Shown: in pieces, positions 8,283-17,500 of the stretch | Layout: each line of letters opens with the position of its first letter | Numbering within the stretch: position 1 is the stretch's first letter | From: VYFG01 sp965213885 | Lineage (GTDB): Bacteria; Pseudomonadota; Gammaproteobacteria; Arenicellales; Poriferihabitantaceae | Direction of reading: 5' to 3' | Assembly (NCBI GenBank): GCA_965213885.1 | Contig: OZ243919.1 | Span: 62,001-126,000, forward strand | DNA length: 64,000 nucleotides | Translations under genes and position numbers: made by a program | Notes under the pieces: generated by a model | What the model saw: the letters and a program-made list of their open reading frames with translations, nothing else | Told to the model about the DNA's origin: nothing | Databases searched by the model: none

Positions 8283-10159
8283 CCGGGACAGACCGGGTCC
8301 GATGCCCGCATGCGGACGAAGTGATCCGGCGCCACCGTCTCCAGGGCATGTCCGTCTTCGGCCTGCGCGAATGGCGCCGGCCAGTCCTCCATGCTCACGC
8401 CCTCGCCGATGCTGGCGAAATCCAGGGGATGCGCCGGGTCCGCGATCGGGATGGAATTCAGAAGTGCGCGCGTGTAGGGATGGCGCGCGTCGCTGAACAG
8501 GTGCGTGGAGGGGGCGACTTCCACGAGCTGGCCCCGGTACATCACCGCGACGCGGTCGGCGACATAGTCCACCACCGCCAGGTTGTGCGAGATGAACAGG
8601 TAGGTGAGGCCAAGTGCCTGCTGCAGGTCGCGGAGCAGGTTGAGCACCTGGGCCTGGATGGAGACGTCCAGCGCCGACACCGGCTCATCGCAGATCAGGA
8701 GTTCGGGCCTGAGGGCCAGCGCCCTTGCAATCCCGATCCGCTGCCGCTGGCCGCCGGAGAAGCTGTGCGGATAGCGTCGCAGCAGCCGGGGGTCAAGCCC
8801 CACCACCCGCATGAGCTCCTTGCAGGCTTCCATCTGGTAGTCCAGGTCGCCGACGCGGTGAATCACCATGGGCTCGCGCAGGATGTCGAGTACCGTCATG
8901 CTGGGGTTGAGGGAGCCCACCGGGTCCTGGAACATGTACTGCACCCGGCAGCGATACCTGAACAGTTCTTCGTCGCTGAGCCGGGCGACCCGGAATTCCT
9001 GGCCGCGGTCGTGGAACAGGATGTCTCCGCTGTCGGGCGTGAGTGCGCGGACGATCAGTTTACCCAGCGTGGACTTCCCGCTGCCGCTTTCGCCGACGAG
9101 CCCGAGGGATTCGCCGCGGCGGATGCCGAGCGAGACGTCGTTCACGGCCCTGATCGACGGGGCGGGGCCCCCCATCGACCAGGCGGACTGTCTGGCGCCG
9201 AACGCCTTTGTGACCCGTTCGAGCTGCAGTATGTATTCGGAAGCCGGCTGATCGTCGGACGGGCCGGAAACCTCCCGGTTTTCCAGCAGGAAACGGGTTG
9301 AATCGGAGTGGATTTCCCGCAGCGGCACCAGTCGCAGGTGCTTGCCCCGTTCCATGTTCGGAACCGCCCCCAGGAGCGCCCGGGTGTACTCGTGCCCCGG
9401 GGTATCGAATATCCGGTTCACGGGGCCGCGCTCCATCACTTCGCCGTGATAGAGCACCACTACGTCGTCGGCCACGTTGGCCACCACGCCGAGGTCATGC
9501 GTGATCATGAGCACGGCCATGTTGAGACGCGACTGCAGGTCCCGGATCAGCTTGAGTATCTGGGCCTGGATGGTGACATCGAGAGCGGTAGTGGGCTCGT
9601 CCGCGATCAGAAGCGCCGGGCGGCAGATCAGCGCCATGGCGATCATGGCGCGTTGACGCATGCCGCCGGACATCTCGAACGGATAGGCCCTCGAGGCGCG
9701 CTCCGGATCGGGAAATCCGACCATGTCCAACATCTCGATACAATGTCTGCGGCCGTCGCGCCGGGAGATTCGCCGGTGAAGGTGCAGCGCTTCGGACACC
9801 TGGTTGCCCACGGTGTGGAGCGGTGACAGCGACACCATGGGTTCCTGGAAGATCATCGAGATGCTGCCGCCGCGGTACCCCCGCATCTGCCTTCCATCCG
9901 GGTCCAGACCGAGAAGATCCACGGGCGCGTCTTCATCCCCGTGCCAGTGTATTTTCCCGTGCCAGGCTTCGGCGATCTCGGGCAGGATACCCATGATCGA
10001 GCGGGCGATCACGGATTTCCCGGAACCCGATTCCCCGACCAGGGCCAGGGTGCGTCCCGGATGGATGTCGAAGGAAACGCCCCGCACCGCCTCCACCTTG
10101 CTGTCGTGGATGCTGAACCGCACCCGGAGGTCTTCAACTGTCAGTAGCGGCGTTGCCAT
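8279..10159 (-). CDS. Double-headed ABC transporter ATPase (DppD-DppF fusion type)
   Basis: A 626-residue cytoplasmic ATPase with two nucleotide-binding domains in one chain. Domain 1 (about residues 1-270) has Walker A GESGSGKSV and signature MSGGMRQRAMIAMAL, with Walker B LLIADEPTTALD. Domain 2 (about 310-590) has Walker A GESGSGKST, signature FSGGQRQRIGIARAL and Walker B LLICDEPVSALD. Each domain ends with the oligopeptide-transporter C-terminal extension (RALLGAVPNM in the first, RALLNSIPIADPAHPLDF in the second). It drives the importer formed by the two permeases and the binding protein downstream. It follows the oxygenase gene by 26 bp and probably shares its promoter. Confidence 0.94.
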   Translation of the reverse strand: MATPLLTVEDLRVRFSIHDSKVEAVRGVSFDIHPGRTLALVGESGSGKSVIARSIMGILPEIAEAWHGKIHWHGDEDAPVDLLGLDPDGRQMRGYRGGSISMIFQEPMVSLSPLHTVGNQVSEALHLHRRISRRDGRRHCIEMLDMVGFPDPERASRAYPFEMSGGMRQRAMIAMALICRPALLIADEPTTALDVTIQAQILKLIRDLQSRLNMAVLMITHDLGVVANVADDVVVLYHGEVMERGPVNRIFDTPGHEYTRALLGAVPNMERGKHLRLVPLREIHSDSTRFLLENREVSGPSDDQPASEYILQLERVTKAFGARQSAWSMGGPAPSIRAVNDVSLGIRRGESLGLVGESGSGKSTLGKLIVRALTPDSGDILFHDRGQEFRVARLSDEELFRYRCRVQYMFQDPVGSLNPSMTVLDILREPMVIHRVGDLDYQMEACKELMRVVGLDPRLLRRYPHSFSGGQRQRIGIARALALRPELLICDEPVSALDVSIQAQVLNLLRDLQQALGLTYLFISHNLAVVDYVADRVAVMYRGQLVEVAPSTHLFSDARHPYTRALLNSIPIADPAHPLDFASIGEGVSMEDWPAPFAQAEDGHALETVAPDHFVRMRASDPVCPG

Positions 10160-10185
10160 GTCGCCAGTTGCAACGGAATGCAGGG

Positions 10186-10869
10186 TCAGTAGGCCGAGTA
10201 GCTGTAGCGCAAGTCGCTGTCGCCGATGACCTGGGCATGAAAGGAGACGATGATACGATCGGTTTTGCCGCTGTATGGAAACACCATGTGCTTGATATGG
10301 GAAGGAAAGACGACCAGCTTGCCGTCTTCTGGAAAGGAGTCCCAGGCGTGGTGCTGGAGATAGAAGTTGCCGAGATCCCCGTGCCCGCCTGCCTGGTATT
10401 CCATGTGGGGGCCGTAAAATCGCGTGATGCCGTTCAGCAGACCGTTTTCACCGAGGTCGCCGGGCCCCTTGCTGCTGTCCCCGGACTGAACATAGTACAC
10501 ACCCGACCACGAGCAGTTTCCGTGCACGTGGGTTTCGTGGAAGCCGTACCGGTTGGTGATCTGGAACCACATCCCGGTCAGTTGGATGTTGATGGACTGG
10601 TTCTTGGCCCAGTGCGGTCCGTTTACCGAGGATGAGATTTCAAACACGTTGTCCATGATGAATTTCTGCAGTTCCTTGACGGCCTCGTTGTCCGTGTCCG
10701 CCGAGAAGTTGTCCGGGCTCGCATAGACAGGTCCGCCGGCTCCCGGGTGAGCGGCCCGATAGGACTCGAAGTACCGGATCAGGTCGGGATTGATTTTCTG
10801 GTACTTGCCGAACTTGCGGTTGAGAATGGAGACGGGCCAAAGTTCGGAAATGTGGGGATTGCGGGCCAT
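10186..10869 (-). CDS. Putative Fe(II)/2-oxoglutarate dioxygenase (TIGR02466-like)
   Basis: A 227-residue protein resembling the TIGR02466 group of cupin-fold 2OG-Fe(II) oxygenases. The metal-site region is FHETHVHGNCSWSGVYYV (residues 110-127), the distal histidine is H194 in FPSHIKHMVFP, and R205 in TDRIIVSF would bind 2-oxoglutarate. The first metal ligands are inferred to be H114/H116 by family resemblance; the usual HxD is not literal. It is the first gene of the operon whose next genes encode the double ATPase, binding protein, permeases and glycosyltransferase. An enzyme hydroxylating the imported compound or a peptide is a reasonable guess, but substrate is unknown. Confidence 0.7.
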   Translation of the reverse strand: MARNPHISELWPVSILNRKFGKYQKINPDLIRYFESYRAAHPGAGGPVYASPDNFSADTDNEAVKELQKFIMDNVFEISSSVNGPHWAKNQSINIQLTGMWFQITNRYGFHETHVHGNCSWSGVYYVQSGDSSKGPGDLGENGLLNGITRFYGPHMEYQAGGHGDLGNFYLQHHAWDSFPEDGKLVVFPSHIKHMVFPYSGKTDRIIVSFHAQVIGDSDLRYSYSAY

Positions 10870-11317
10870 GGAACGGAAGCCGGAGGGAAATGGAATCAGG
10901 AGTTGGTAGGCAATGCCCGGAGACGTTCAGGATTATATGTAATTCGACGACATCCCGCATCGGCGGAACCCATGGAATAGCCCCGGATTTTGCGGTCCGG
11001 CTGGACAGACGGATTGGGTTCGCCATGGCAGGCCCGCATTTCGCGTCTGCAACCCAGGGGCATTGGTCCCGGCAGTCGGCCGCCAATAATATCCTCGTAG
11101 TTGTCCAACGCGGGCATATTTCTGCGCTGCTTTTCATGTTCATCCATACAGTGCGCGTCGGCGTCAGGAAAGCGTGGCCAAACGCATTTGCGTAGCGTTC
11201 TTCCCGTGGGTTTTCTTCCTCGTCGGCGTGCAGGATATCAGCCTTCCGCCGCGTTGAAACAAGGTGGCCGAGTTCGTGTAGCGAGCAAATGAAATTTCCG
11301 GTTGAGTAGCAAGTAAT
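10870..11317. other. Gene-free stretch upstream of the oxygenase operon
   Basis: No convincing gene is seen. The minus-strand complement of 10932-10937 reads TATAAT and could be the -10 box of the oxygenase operon, about 55 bases before its start; a good -35 is not evident. Overlapping short frames on both strands do not resemble known proteins. Confidence 0.35.
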
Positions 11318-11505
11318 CTGTCCGGTTTCAGCGGCAATGGGCGCATGGCGCGCTTTGTCATGAACGCGATGCTGGCATCCGGCGGCTATCCGTGGGCCGT
11401 GATCCGGGTCGAGGATCGCGATGTCTACCTGGAGAGGCTCAAAAGCGCCAGTATCGATCAGGATATCGGGCCGTTCGCGCAGTTTGTGGCGGACCGGGTT
11501 GTTCC
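11318..11505 (+). pseudogene. Fic-domain protein remnant
   Basis: The translated stretch FSGNGRMARFVMNAMLASGG followed by YPWAVIRVEDRD and a DQDIGPF segment matches the C-terminal part of Fic (AMP-transferase fold) proteins, starting inside the HxFx(D/E)GNGRxxR motif. The catalytic histidine and everything N-terminal are missing, and the C-terminal end runs into unrelated sequence after VADRV. It is a fragment only and cannot be active. Confidence 0.65.
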
Positions 11506-11801
11506 GGGAAGGCGATGCTGTACCCTTCGCCCGACGCGTTGATTATGACAGTGTATTTCATGTGGATGCCGCCCTTCGGGTGAATTCATCAATGACGGCA
11601 GCGGCGGTTACCCTTCATTGAAGGAAATATCGAGACGGATCACTTCACTGGTGTTTCCGTCGTTGAGCTTGGCTTCCTGCCTGGTGTTACGCCGGGCGTG
11701 GGCAATTCCGAGTTCCAGTGCTGGAGAACGCCCGGCCGGAAATGTCCGCGGCTTGCGCCTGACAGATTGTACGCGGATGACCAGGTCGGCAAAGCCAAGC
11801 C
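11506..11801. other. Gene-free stretch between Fic remnant and HigA-like gene
   Basis: Short overlapping frames occur on both strands but none is recognisable. A HigB toxin, which normally precedes HigA, is not found here. Confidence 0.35.
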
Positions 11802-12146
11802 TTGCCGCGGTTCGTGCCAGGGCGCAGCATCCGCGAGAATTGCCTGGAACCACTCGGCCTGAACGTGACTGAGGCAGCGCAGGTGCTGGGCGTTGCCCGC
11901 CATACCCTCTCGCGGGTTCTCAACGGCCATGCCGCCATCTCTCCGGAAATGGCGATTCGTCTGGAGATGGTGGGCTGGTCAAATGCCGAGTTCTGGCTGC
12001 GTCGACAGGCCAGCTTTGATCTCGCGAAGGCACGCAAGGAACAGGATCGGATCACCGTTCAGCGATACCGGCCGCAGCCTGATCGAGATCTTGTCCAGAC
12101 ACCGCGGCACACCGATCTCCAGTACGTTGCAATTGTGGAGGTTTGA
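11802..12146 (+). CDS. HigA-family antitoxin (orphan)
   Basis: A 114-residue XRE-type HTH protein of the HigA addiction-module family. The opening LPRFVPGRSIRENCLEPLGL corresponds to the family's HPGExLxxEFLxPLG signature, in altered form. The HTH follows in VTEAAQVLGVARHTLSRVLN and NGHAAISPEMAIRLE, then the typical AEFWLRRQASFDLAKAR. The only in-frame start is TTG at 11802; a stop lies about 8 codons upstream, so a few N-terminal residues may be lost. No toxin gene precedes or follows it, and the next gene is a SNF2 helicase 119 bp downstream. It may be a leftover antitoxin or a free regulator. Confidence 0.72.
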   Translation: MPRFVPGRSIRENCLEPLGLNVTEAAQVLGVARHTLSRVLNGHAAISPEMAIRLEMVGWSNAEFWLRRQASFDLAKARKEQDRITVQRYRPQPDRDLVQTPRHTDLQYVAIVEV

Positions 12147-12265
12147 AAAATCCCCGGATCGCATACAATTCCGGCAGGCATCCGGTCGAGGAAGCCGGAT
12201 TGCGGACTGTTCCGGAGATGTTCCGGGCTGCAAATGCCAACAGCAATCATCCCCTCTAGAACGCA

Positions 12266-15200
12266 TTGAACGCTCCAGCTTCAACCAGCTTGCATATCGG
12301 GCACGGCACCTGGGTCCCCGGGAACAGCCTCGACTTCGACAACCACGGCGCGTTCGTCTTCTGGGTGGAGATTCCTTTCACCGAAAAATCATCCGCCGGT
12401 GGGAAGACCAGGCGTCACCCCGGCCATCTATCCGACCCCGGCAGGCTGCTGGATTTCCTCTCCTCGGGCCTGATGTTCGGCAAGGCCGTCATCGACCGCC
12501 TGGAGCCGGAACCGGCGACCCTTTACGCAACCCTGCCAGGCACCGGAACCGAACCCCTGCCCAGCGTCGAGATGGCGCGGATGCTGGGCGAGTTCCCGTC
12601 GGATGATGAGGACTGTTGCGGGTGGCATCATTGGGAAATCCAGGCCCTTGCCGTCGCCCGACCGCTGCTCTTCCTGAAGGAACTCCGGTACGCCGCCCTT
12701 TCCGGCCGGAGCGATTTCCACCCGGGAAGCGACCTCGGATTCTGGATCCGGTACGCCCGGATGCTCCGCAACGTGGTGGCTGGTCACCAATTCCTGCCCG
12801 TGATGAAGTGTGTCCGGCCAGGTTGCAAGGGTGCAGGGCTGCAGATCGTCAGTGGCTGGTCACCGGCTTCGGGGCGGTATGAAAACGCCCTGGCGGATTT
12901 TGCCCCCGCCATGCCAGGAATCTGCAGGGCCGTATTCAGGGAGAACCCTGAAAAGCCGGATCAGTCCGGAAGACGAAAAAAGACGAAAGGATCAAAACAA
13001 CTGAAAGTACGGAAAAGTCTCGGAATGCCGCCTCCTGAGTGCCTGTCGGCGACGGAACTGCTCCGGCATTTTTCCGAGCAGCAGCTGGACCGGCTCGTCG
13101 CGGACGCCAGGGTCACGGCGTCGGAGATCAAACGCTTCAACGGCAACTGGCCCTCGCCAGCGCTGTCCCGACCCGGGCAGTCTTCCGCCCCCTCGGATGC
13201 CCGGACAATAGCGCACGGTCCGCGCATGGAGGACTGGAGGAAATGGCGCGCATGGCAGCAGTCGGTGATTGGGCGCCCGGATCTGGATACGCCCGAAAAG
13301 AGACAGGAAAATTCCGGTTTCGTGCTGGGAGTGCGCTTGAGCCAGCCCAACGGTCATCGGGAAGACGGCTGGCGCCTCGACTTCCTTGTCTCGGCCGCCC
13401 ATGATCCCTCGTTGCAGGTTCTCCTCGGGGACTGGTGGGAGTTGGCGAAGGACCGTCAGGCCGAGTGGCTGAAATATTTCGGCGGGCAGTTCGAGCGGAA
13501 CCTGCTGGTCTCCCTGGGCCATGCCGCCCGCATGTGTCCGCTGCTGTGGCAGGGCATGGAGACATCCCGCCCTGCCGGCCTGGACATCGACCTGGAAACG
13601 GCCTACGGGTTTCTCCGGAACGATGCCCCGGTACTGGATTCCGCCGGATTCCGGGTGCTCCTGCCGAGCTGGTGGACCCCGGCAGGCCGGCAGCGGGCGC
13701 GCATCCGGATCAATGCTTCAGGCCGGCCGGGGAAACCCGGAACATCCGGTCCGGCACAGCCTTCATTCGGCCATTTCGGTCTGGATTCGGTGGTGCAATT
13801 CCACTATGAACTGTCCGTCGGCGGGGAAACCGTCAGCCCGGAAGAATGGCGGGAACTGGTCAACGCGAAGTCGCCCCTGGTGCGATTCCGGGGGGAATGG
13901 ATGGAACTGGACCGGGACCAGATGGCTCGGACACTGGAATTGTGGCAGCAACAGGAAGACGGCCAGGGGGAGCATGCCATCTCCATCGGCGGGATGCTGA
14001 AGGAAATCTCCGAGGCCGACGGGGAATCCACAGAATTCGTCCTGGACGAGGTGCTGGACGATGTTCTGGCACGCCTGGAGCGGAAGCGGGAAATCGAACC
14101 CATGGAGGATCCCGATGGTCTCAGGGGCGAACTGAGAACCTACCAGAGGCAGGGCGTGTCCTGGCTGTCCACCATGGAGGCCCTGGGCCTGAACCCCTGC
14201 CTGGCGGACGACATGGGTCTCGGAAAGACCATCCAGGTAATTGCCCTGCTGCTGCATGAACGTGAACGGGCCGGGACACGCAAGAGCCCGGCGCTGCTCC
14301 CCACGCTCCTGATCGCGCCCACCTCGGTCTTGGGCAACTGGCAGCGGGAACTCGGGAAGTTCGCGCCGCAGCTGGACTGCATGATTCACCACGGCGGCGA
14401 CCGGATCGCCACCGCGGACAAGCTCAAGAAGGCTTGCAGGGAGAACGATGTCCTGATTACTTCGTTCACCATCGCCCGCAAGGACTGCGCCCTGCTGAAG
14501 CGACAGAAATGGCGACGCATCGTCGTGGACGAGGCGCAGAACATCAAGAATCCGCAGTCCGCCCAGGCGAGGGCGGTCTGTTCCTTCGGCGCGGCCCACC
14601 GGGTGGCGCTCACGGGAACGCCGGTCGAGAACCGTCTCATGGATCTGTGGTCCCTGTTCCACTTCCTGAACCCAGGCTACCTCGGCAATCGGAACCAGTT
14701 CAGGAAAGCCTACGAACTGCCTGTCCAGCGGGACCGGAATGCCGCCAGAGCCCTGCAGTTGCAGAAACTGGTGCACCCGTTCATCCTCCGGCGGATGAAG
14801 ACGGACCCCGATGTGATCGACGACCTGCCCGAGAAGGTCGAGCAGAAGGTCTACAGCAACCTGACAAAGGAGCAGGCCTCGCTCTACCAGGCCACCGTGG
14901 ACGAGGTGGAGGAACGGATCAGGACAGTGGACGGCATAGAGCGCAGGGGGCTGATTCTCGGTACCCTGACCAAGCTGAAGCAGATCTGCAACCATCCGGC
15001 CCAGTTTCTGCAGGACGGCAGCCCTTTCGGGCAGGACCGGTCGCACAAGCTGGCGCGCCTCAGCAGCATGGTCGAGGAGGCGCTCGGGGAATCGGCCAGC
15101 ATGCTGGTCTTCACGCAGTTCGCCGAACTGGGCGACCGGCTGGAACGCTTCGTCCGCGAGACCCACCGCTGCCCGGTGTATTACCTGCATGGAGGGACCG

Positions 15201-15589
15201 GCCGGGAGAGTCGGCAGCGGATGATCGAGAGCTTTCAGGAGCCCGACACACCCGCCGGTGTTTTCATCCTGTCGCTGAAGGCCGGCGGCACCGGCATCAC
15301 TCTGACGCGGGCCAACCACGTTTTCCATTTCGACCGGTGGTGGAACCCCGCCGTGGAAAACCAGGCCACCGACCGGGCCTACCGGATCGGGCAGAAGAAT
15401 CCCGTGTTCGTCCACAAGATGGTGACCCTGGGGACGCTGGAGGAACGGATCGACACCATGATCGAGGACAAGCAGGCGCTGGCCGAGCGCATTGTCGGGA
15501 CCGGCGAGAACTGGCTGACCGAACTGGACGACAGCCAGTTCCGGCAACTGATCTCGCTCAACCGCCAGGCCATCATCGAGGCCGCCTGA
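12266..15589 (+). CDS. SNF2-family helicase-like ATPase
   Basis: A 1107-residue bacterial Swi2/Snf2 DNA-dependent ATPase. Residues 1-600 form the family-specific N-terminal region (SNF2_N-associated and DUF3670-like). The ATPase core follows: a Q-motif-like LRTYQRQGVSWLSTM near 620, Walker A LADDMGLGKTIQVIALL near 648, DEAQ box VVDEAQNIKNPQ near 755, motif III ALTGTPVENR, then the C-terminal RecA lobe with LVFTQF, LSLKAGGTGITLTRANHV and the arginine-finger motif QATDRAYRIGQ. The start is TTG 12266; no upstream ATG in frame was seen, so the exact N-terminus is uncertain. Its stop overlaps the start of the SWIM protein gene (TGATG), a two-gene arrangement widespread in bacteria. Such proteins translocate on or remodel DNA; some related ones belong to phage-defence loci. 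Confidence 0.92.
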   Translation: MNAPASTSLHIGHGTWVPGNSLDFDNHGAFVFWVEIPFTEKSSAGGKTRRHPGHLSDPGRLLDFLSSGLMFGKAVIDRLEPEPATLYATLPGTGTEPLPSVEMARMLGEFPSDDEDCCGWHHWEIQALAVARPLLFLKELRYAALSGRSDFHPGSDLGFWIRYARMLRNVVAGHQFLPVMKCVRPGCKGAGLQIVSGWSPASGRYENALADFAPAMPGICRAVFRENPEKPDQSGRRKKTKGSKQLKVRKSLGMPPPECLSATELLRHFSEQQLDRLVADARVTASEIKRFNGNWPSPALSRPGQSSAPSDARTIAHGPRMEDWRKWRAWQQSVIGRPDLDTPEKRQENSGFVLGVRLSQPNGHREDGWRLDFLVSAAHDPSLQVLLGDWWELAKDRQAEWLKYFGGQFERNLLVSLGHAARMCPLLWQGMETSRPAGLDIDLETAYGFLRNDAPVLDSAGFRVLLPSWWTPAGRQRARIRINASGRPGKPGTSGPAQPSFGHFGLDSVVQFHYELSVGGETVSPEEWRELVNAKSPLVRFRGEWMELDRDQMARTLELWQQQEDGQGEHAISIGGMLKEISEADGESTEFVLDEVLDDVLARLERKREIEPMEDPDGLRGELRTYQRQGVSWLSTMEALGLNPCLADDMGLGKTIQVIALLLHERERAGTRKSPALLPTLLIAPTSVLGNWQRELGKFAPQLDCMIHHGGDRIATADKLKKACRENDVLITSFTIARKDCALLKRQKWRRIVVDEAQNIKNPQSAQARAVCSFGAAHRVALTGTPVENRLMDLWSLFHFLNPGYLGNRNQFRKAYELPVQRDRNAARALQLQKLVHPFILRRMKTDPDVIDDLPEKVEQKVYSNLTKEQASLYQATVDEVEERIRTVDGIERRGLILGTLTKLKQICNHPAQFLQDGSPFGQDRSHKLARLSSMVEEALGESASMLVFTQFAELGDRLERFVRETHRCPVYYLHGGTGRESRQRMIESFQEPDTPAGVFILSLKAGGTGITLTRANHVFHFDRWWNPAVENQATDRAYRIGQKNPVFVHKMVTLGTLEERIDTMIEDKQALAERIVGTGENWLTELDDSQFRQLISLNRQAIIEAA

Positions 15590-16425
15590 TGGCCAGCAGG
15601 GTGCGCACCTGGTGGGGAGAGAAATTCCTGGGTGTCCTGTCGACCTGCATGGACGCCGGCCGCCTCCGGCGCGGCGGGGCCTATTCGGGTCCGGGCCGTC
15701 TGCTGAAGTTCGATATCGATGGCCATGCCGTCAAGGCCAGGGTCCGGGGAAACATCAATCCCTATTTCGGGGTTTACAAGGAGCCCCGCTACCAGGTCAC
15801 GGTGTCACTCCGACAGTTTTCCGCCAAGCAGTGGAAGGGAATTACCAACGACATGAGTCGGAACGCCGCGCTCCTGTCGCAGTTGCTGCTCAATGAAATG
15901 CCGGCCGACATCGAGCGCATTTTTTCCGCACGGAACCTTTGTCTCCTGCCGGGAAAGCCCTCGGATCTCGTCAGTGAATGCTCCTGCCCCGATTACGCCT
16001 CCCCCTGCAAGCATGTCGCCGGAGTCTACTACCGGATCGCCTCGTTGCTGGACCGCGACCCCTTTCTCCTGTTCCAGTTGCGGGGCATGCGGTTCGACAG
16101 GCTCCACCAGGCTCTGGCGGCTTCCGACCTCGGCCAGGCCCTGGTCGACCGGATGGGTACCCCCGACGTCGAGCTGGAATACCATGCCTGCCGCTATCCG
16201 GCGCCGGTCCGGGAGCCCCTGAAACATGGTGACCTGAAATCCTTCTGGCAGGGGGCGGAACCGCTTCCCGAGGTGGACGACCTGCCGGAAGAACCGGCTG
16301 CCTCCGCCATTCTGATCCGGAAAGGGGGGGATTTCCCGGGATTCTGGGATCACGGGAAATCGTTCATCGAAATGATGGAGCCGATCTATGAACGGATTGT
16401 GAGGAGGAATCGTGATTCAATCTGA
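15589..16425 (+). CDS. SWIM zinc-finger protein, partner of the SNF2 helicase
   Basis: A 278-residue protein starting at ATG 15589, which overlaps the helicase stop codon and shows translational coupling. The SWIM motif CxCx(n)CxH is present as CSCPDYASPCKHVAGVYY near residue 126, a zinc-binding module for DNA or protein contacts. The N-terminal half carries RVRGNINPYFGVYKEPRYQV, which is characteristic of the SWIM proteins that accompany bacterial SNF2 helicases. The C-terminus is less conserved. It most likely acts together with the helicase upstream, perhaps as a DNA-recognition subunit. Confidence 0.88.
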   Translation: MASRVRTWWGEKFLGVLSTCMDAGRLRRGGAYSGPGRLLKFDIDGHAVKARVRGNINPYFGVYKEPRYQVTVSLRQFSAKQWKGITNDMSRNAALLSQLLLNEMPADIERIFSARNLCLLPGKPSDLVSECSCPDYASPCKHVAGVYYRIASLLDRDPFLLFQLRGMRFDRLHQALAASDLGQALVDRMGTPDVELEYHACRYPAPVREPLKHGDLKSFWQGAEPLPEVDDLPEEPAASAILIRKGGDFPGFWDHGKSFIEMMEPIYERIVRRNRDSI

Positions 16426-16536
16426 GCCTCGGAGTTGGCGGAATTCCCAGTCGGCACATCCAGTTGTATCACAATCTGAAAATTGCGCTGCAAGATTTGC
16501 CTGTATGTGCGGACAAACGCTCTCCATGGTCTTGAT

Positions 16537-16941
16537 ATGATTGGACAGGAACTTGCATTTGGGGGAATCAGTAGACTCAAGGAACAGAAAGAACTGACCT
16601 ACGACATCTATCGGGCTGCGTCCGTCAAGGAATTCGAACGGGTGCTGGAACAAAGGGGGAAGCTTCTCAGGAAGCGGCTTGCCGAATACTTTTCCAGCAA
16701 CCGGCAGGCTGATCGGCTACCCTTCAAGGATCTTTTCAGGCACGCAGCCAGGCACGGCTCATGGATATAGAAGCCACGGAGCGGTGGCTGGCCTATCGCA
16801 ACAATCGCAATGACACCGCGCACGATTACGGAGAGGACTTTGCCGCAAAGACACTGAAGCTGTTGTCGGCCTTCATCGCAGACGCAAAGGTTCTGGCTGA
16901 CATGATCGAACCGGCTTCACCTTTCGGAAAGACACCGCCGG
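16537..16941 (+). pseudogene. HepT-like toxin (nucleotidyltransferase substrate-binding family), frameshifted
   Basis: The frame from 16537 reads through SVKEFERVLEQRGKLLRKRL and LPFKDLFRHAARHG and then hits TAG. Homology continues in another frame from 16761 as MDIEATERWLAYRNNRNDTA. A one-base loss at the ggctcatgg position (about 16758-16761) explains the break. The HepT/HEPN RNase motif RX4HXY survives as RNDTAHDY. HepT proteins are HEPN toxins that pair with an MntA nucleotidyltransferase antitoxin, which follows here at 16942. The frameshift separates the N-terminal helices from the catalytic motif, so the toxin should be inactive. Confidence 0.75.
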
Positions 16942-17228
16942 ATGATCGAGACGATACGGCACGAATACTTGCCCGACGTAGAGGTCTGGGCCTACGGCAG
17001 CCGCGTGAGCGGACGCAGCCACGATGGGAGCGACCTCGACCTGGTGTTGCGATGACCTGGATTGAAGGAGATGCCAATCGGGCAACTGGCTGACTTCGAA
17101 GAGGCAATACAGGAATCCACGATTCCTTTTCTCGTCGAGGCGAGAGACTGGGCAAGAATTCCAGAGCGGTTTCATAAGGAGATTGAGCAAGATCGAATCG
17201 TTCTCATCGCACCTGGTGATCCTATCGG
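16942..17228 (+). pseudogene. MntA-like minimal nucleotidyltransferase antitoxin with in-frame TGA
   Basis: From ATG 16942 the frame reads MIETIRHEYLPDVEVWAYGS and then RVSGRSHDGSDLDLVLR, the GSx10DxD active site of minimal nucleotidyltransferases. Codon 38 is TGA (17053-17055). The same frame then resumes as PGLKEMPIGQLADFEEA and continues to FLVEARDWARIPERFHKEI, all typical of the family. A single substitution (for example GGA to TGA) would explain the break; no indel is needed. In intact systems MntA adds AMP to HepT and neutralises it. The 3' end abuts an IS66 fragment that begins at 17229. Confidence 0.78.
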
Positions 17229-17500
17229 TTCACCGGTCAACCTGAGGCGTTCATGACCATTGCCAGATCACTCTTCATCGGGTTGGCTGCGAACTGGTCT
17301 GTCCAGATCCGGGTGTCAGTTCGATCACGTCCTTTGCCGGATATTCCCCAACCCGCTGCAGCACATCCGCCAGGTACGTGTAGGGATCGATGCCCTGTAG
17401 CCGGTAGGTCACCAGAAGGCTCTGGATGACGGCCATCCGCTTCGCTCCAACCTCCATTCAGCAAAGAGCCAGTTCTTCCGGCCCATTGACCGGCATCTCG
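17229..17500 (-). mobile_element. IS66-family fragment: right end and C-terminal piece of tnpC
   Basis: Starting with the terminal repeat gttcaccggtcaacctgagg, this stretch matches the right end of the complete IS66 copy at 53-56 kb. The minus strand encodes pieces of its TnpC C-terminus: AKRMAVIQSLLVTYRLQGID, then a TYLADVLQRVGEYPAKDVI segment, and in another frame ANPMKSDLAMVMNAS. The element is truncated at about 17500 and the reading frame is broken. It sits exactly at the 3' end of the MntA pseudogene, suggesting insertion there. Confidence 0.8.

Noticed and set aside
13763..15547. Long minus-strand open frame opposite the SNF2 helicase
   Set aside because: It is an antisense shadow of the high-GC helicase gene with no recognisable protein; the plus-strand frame has all helicase motifs.
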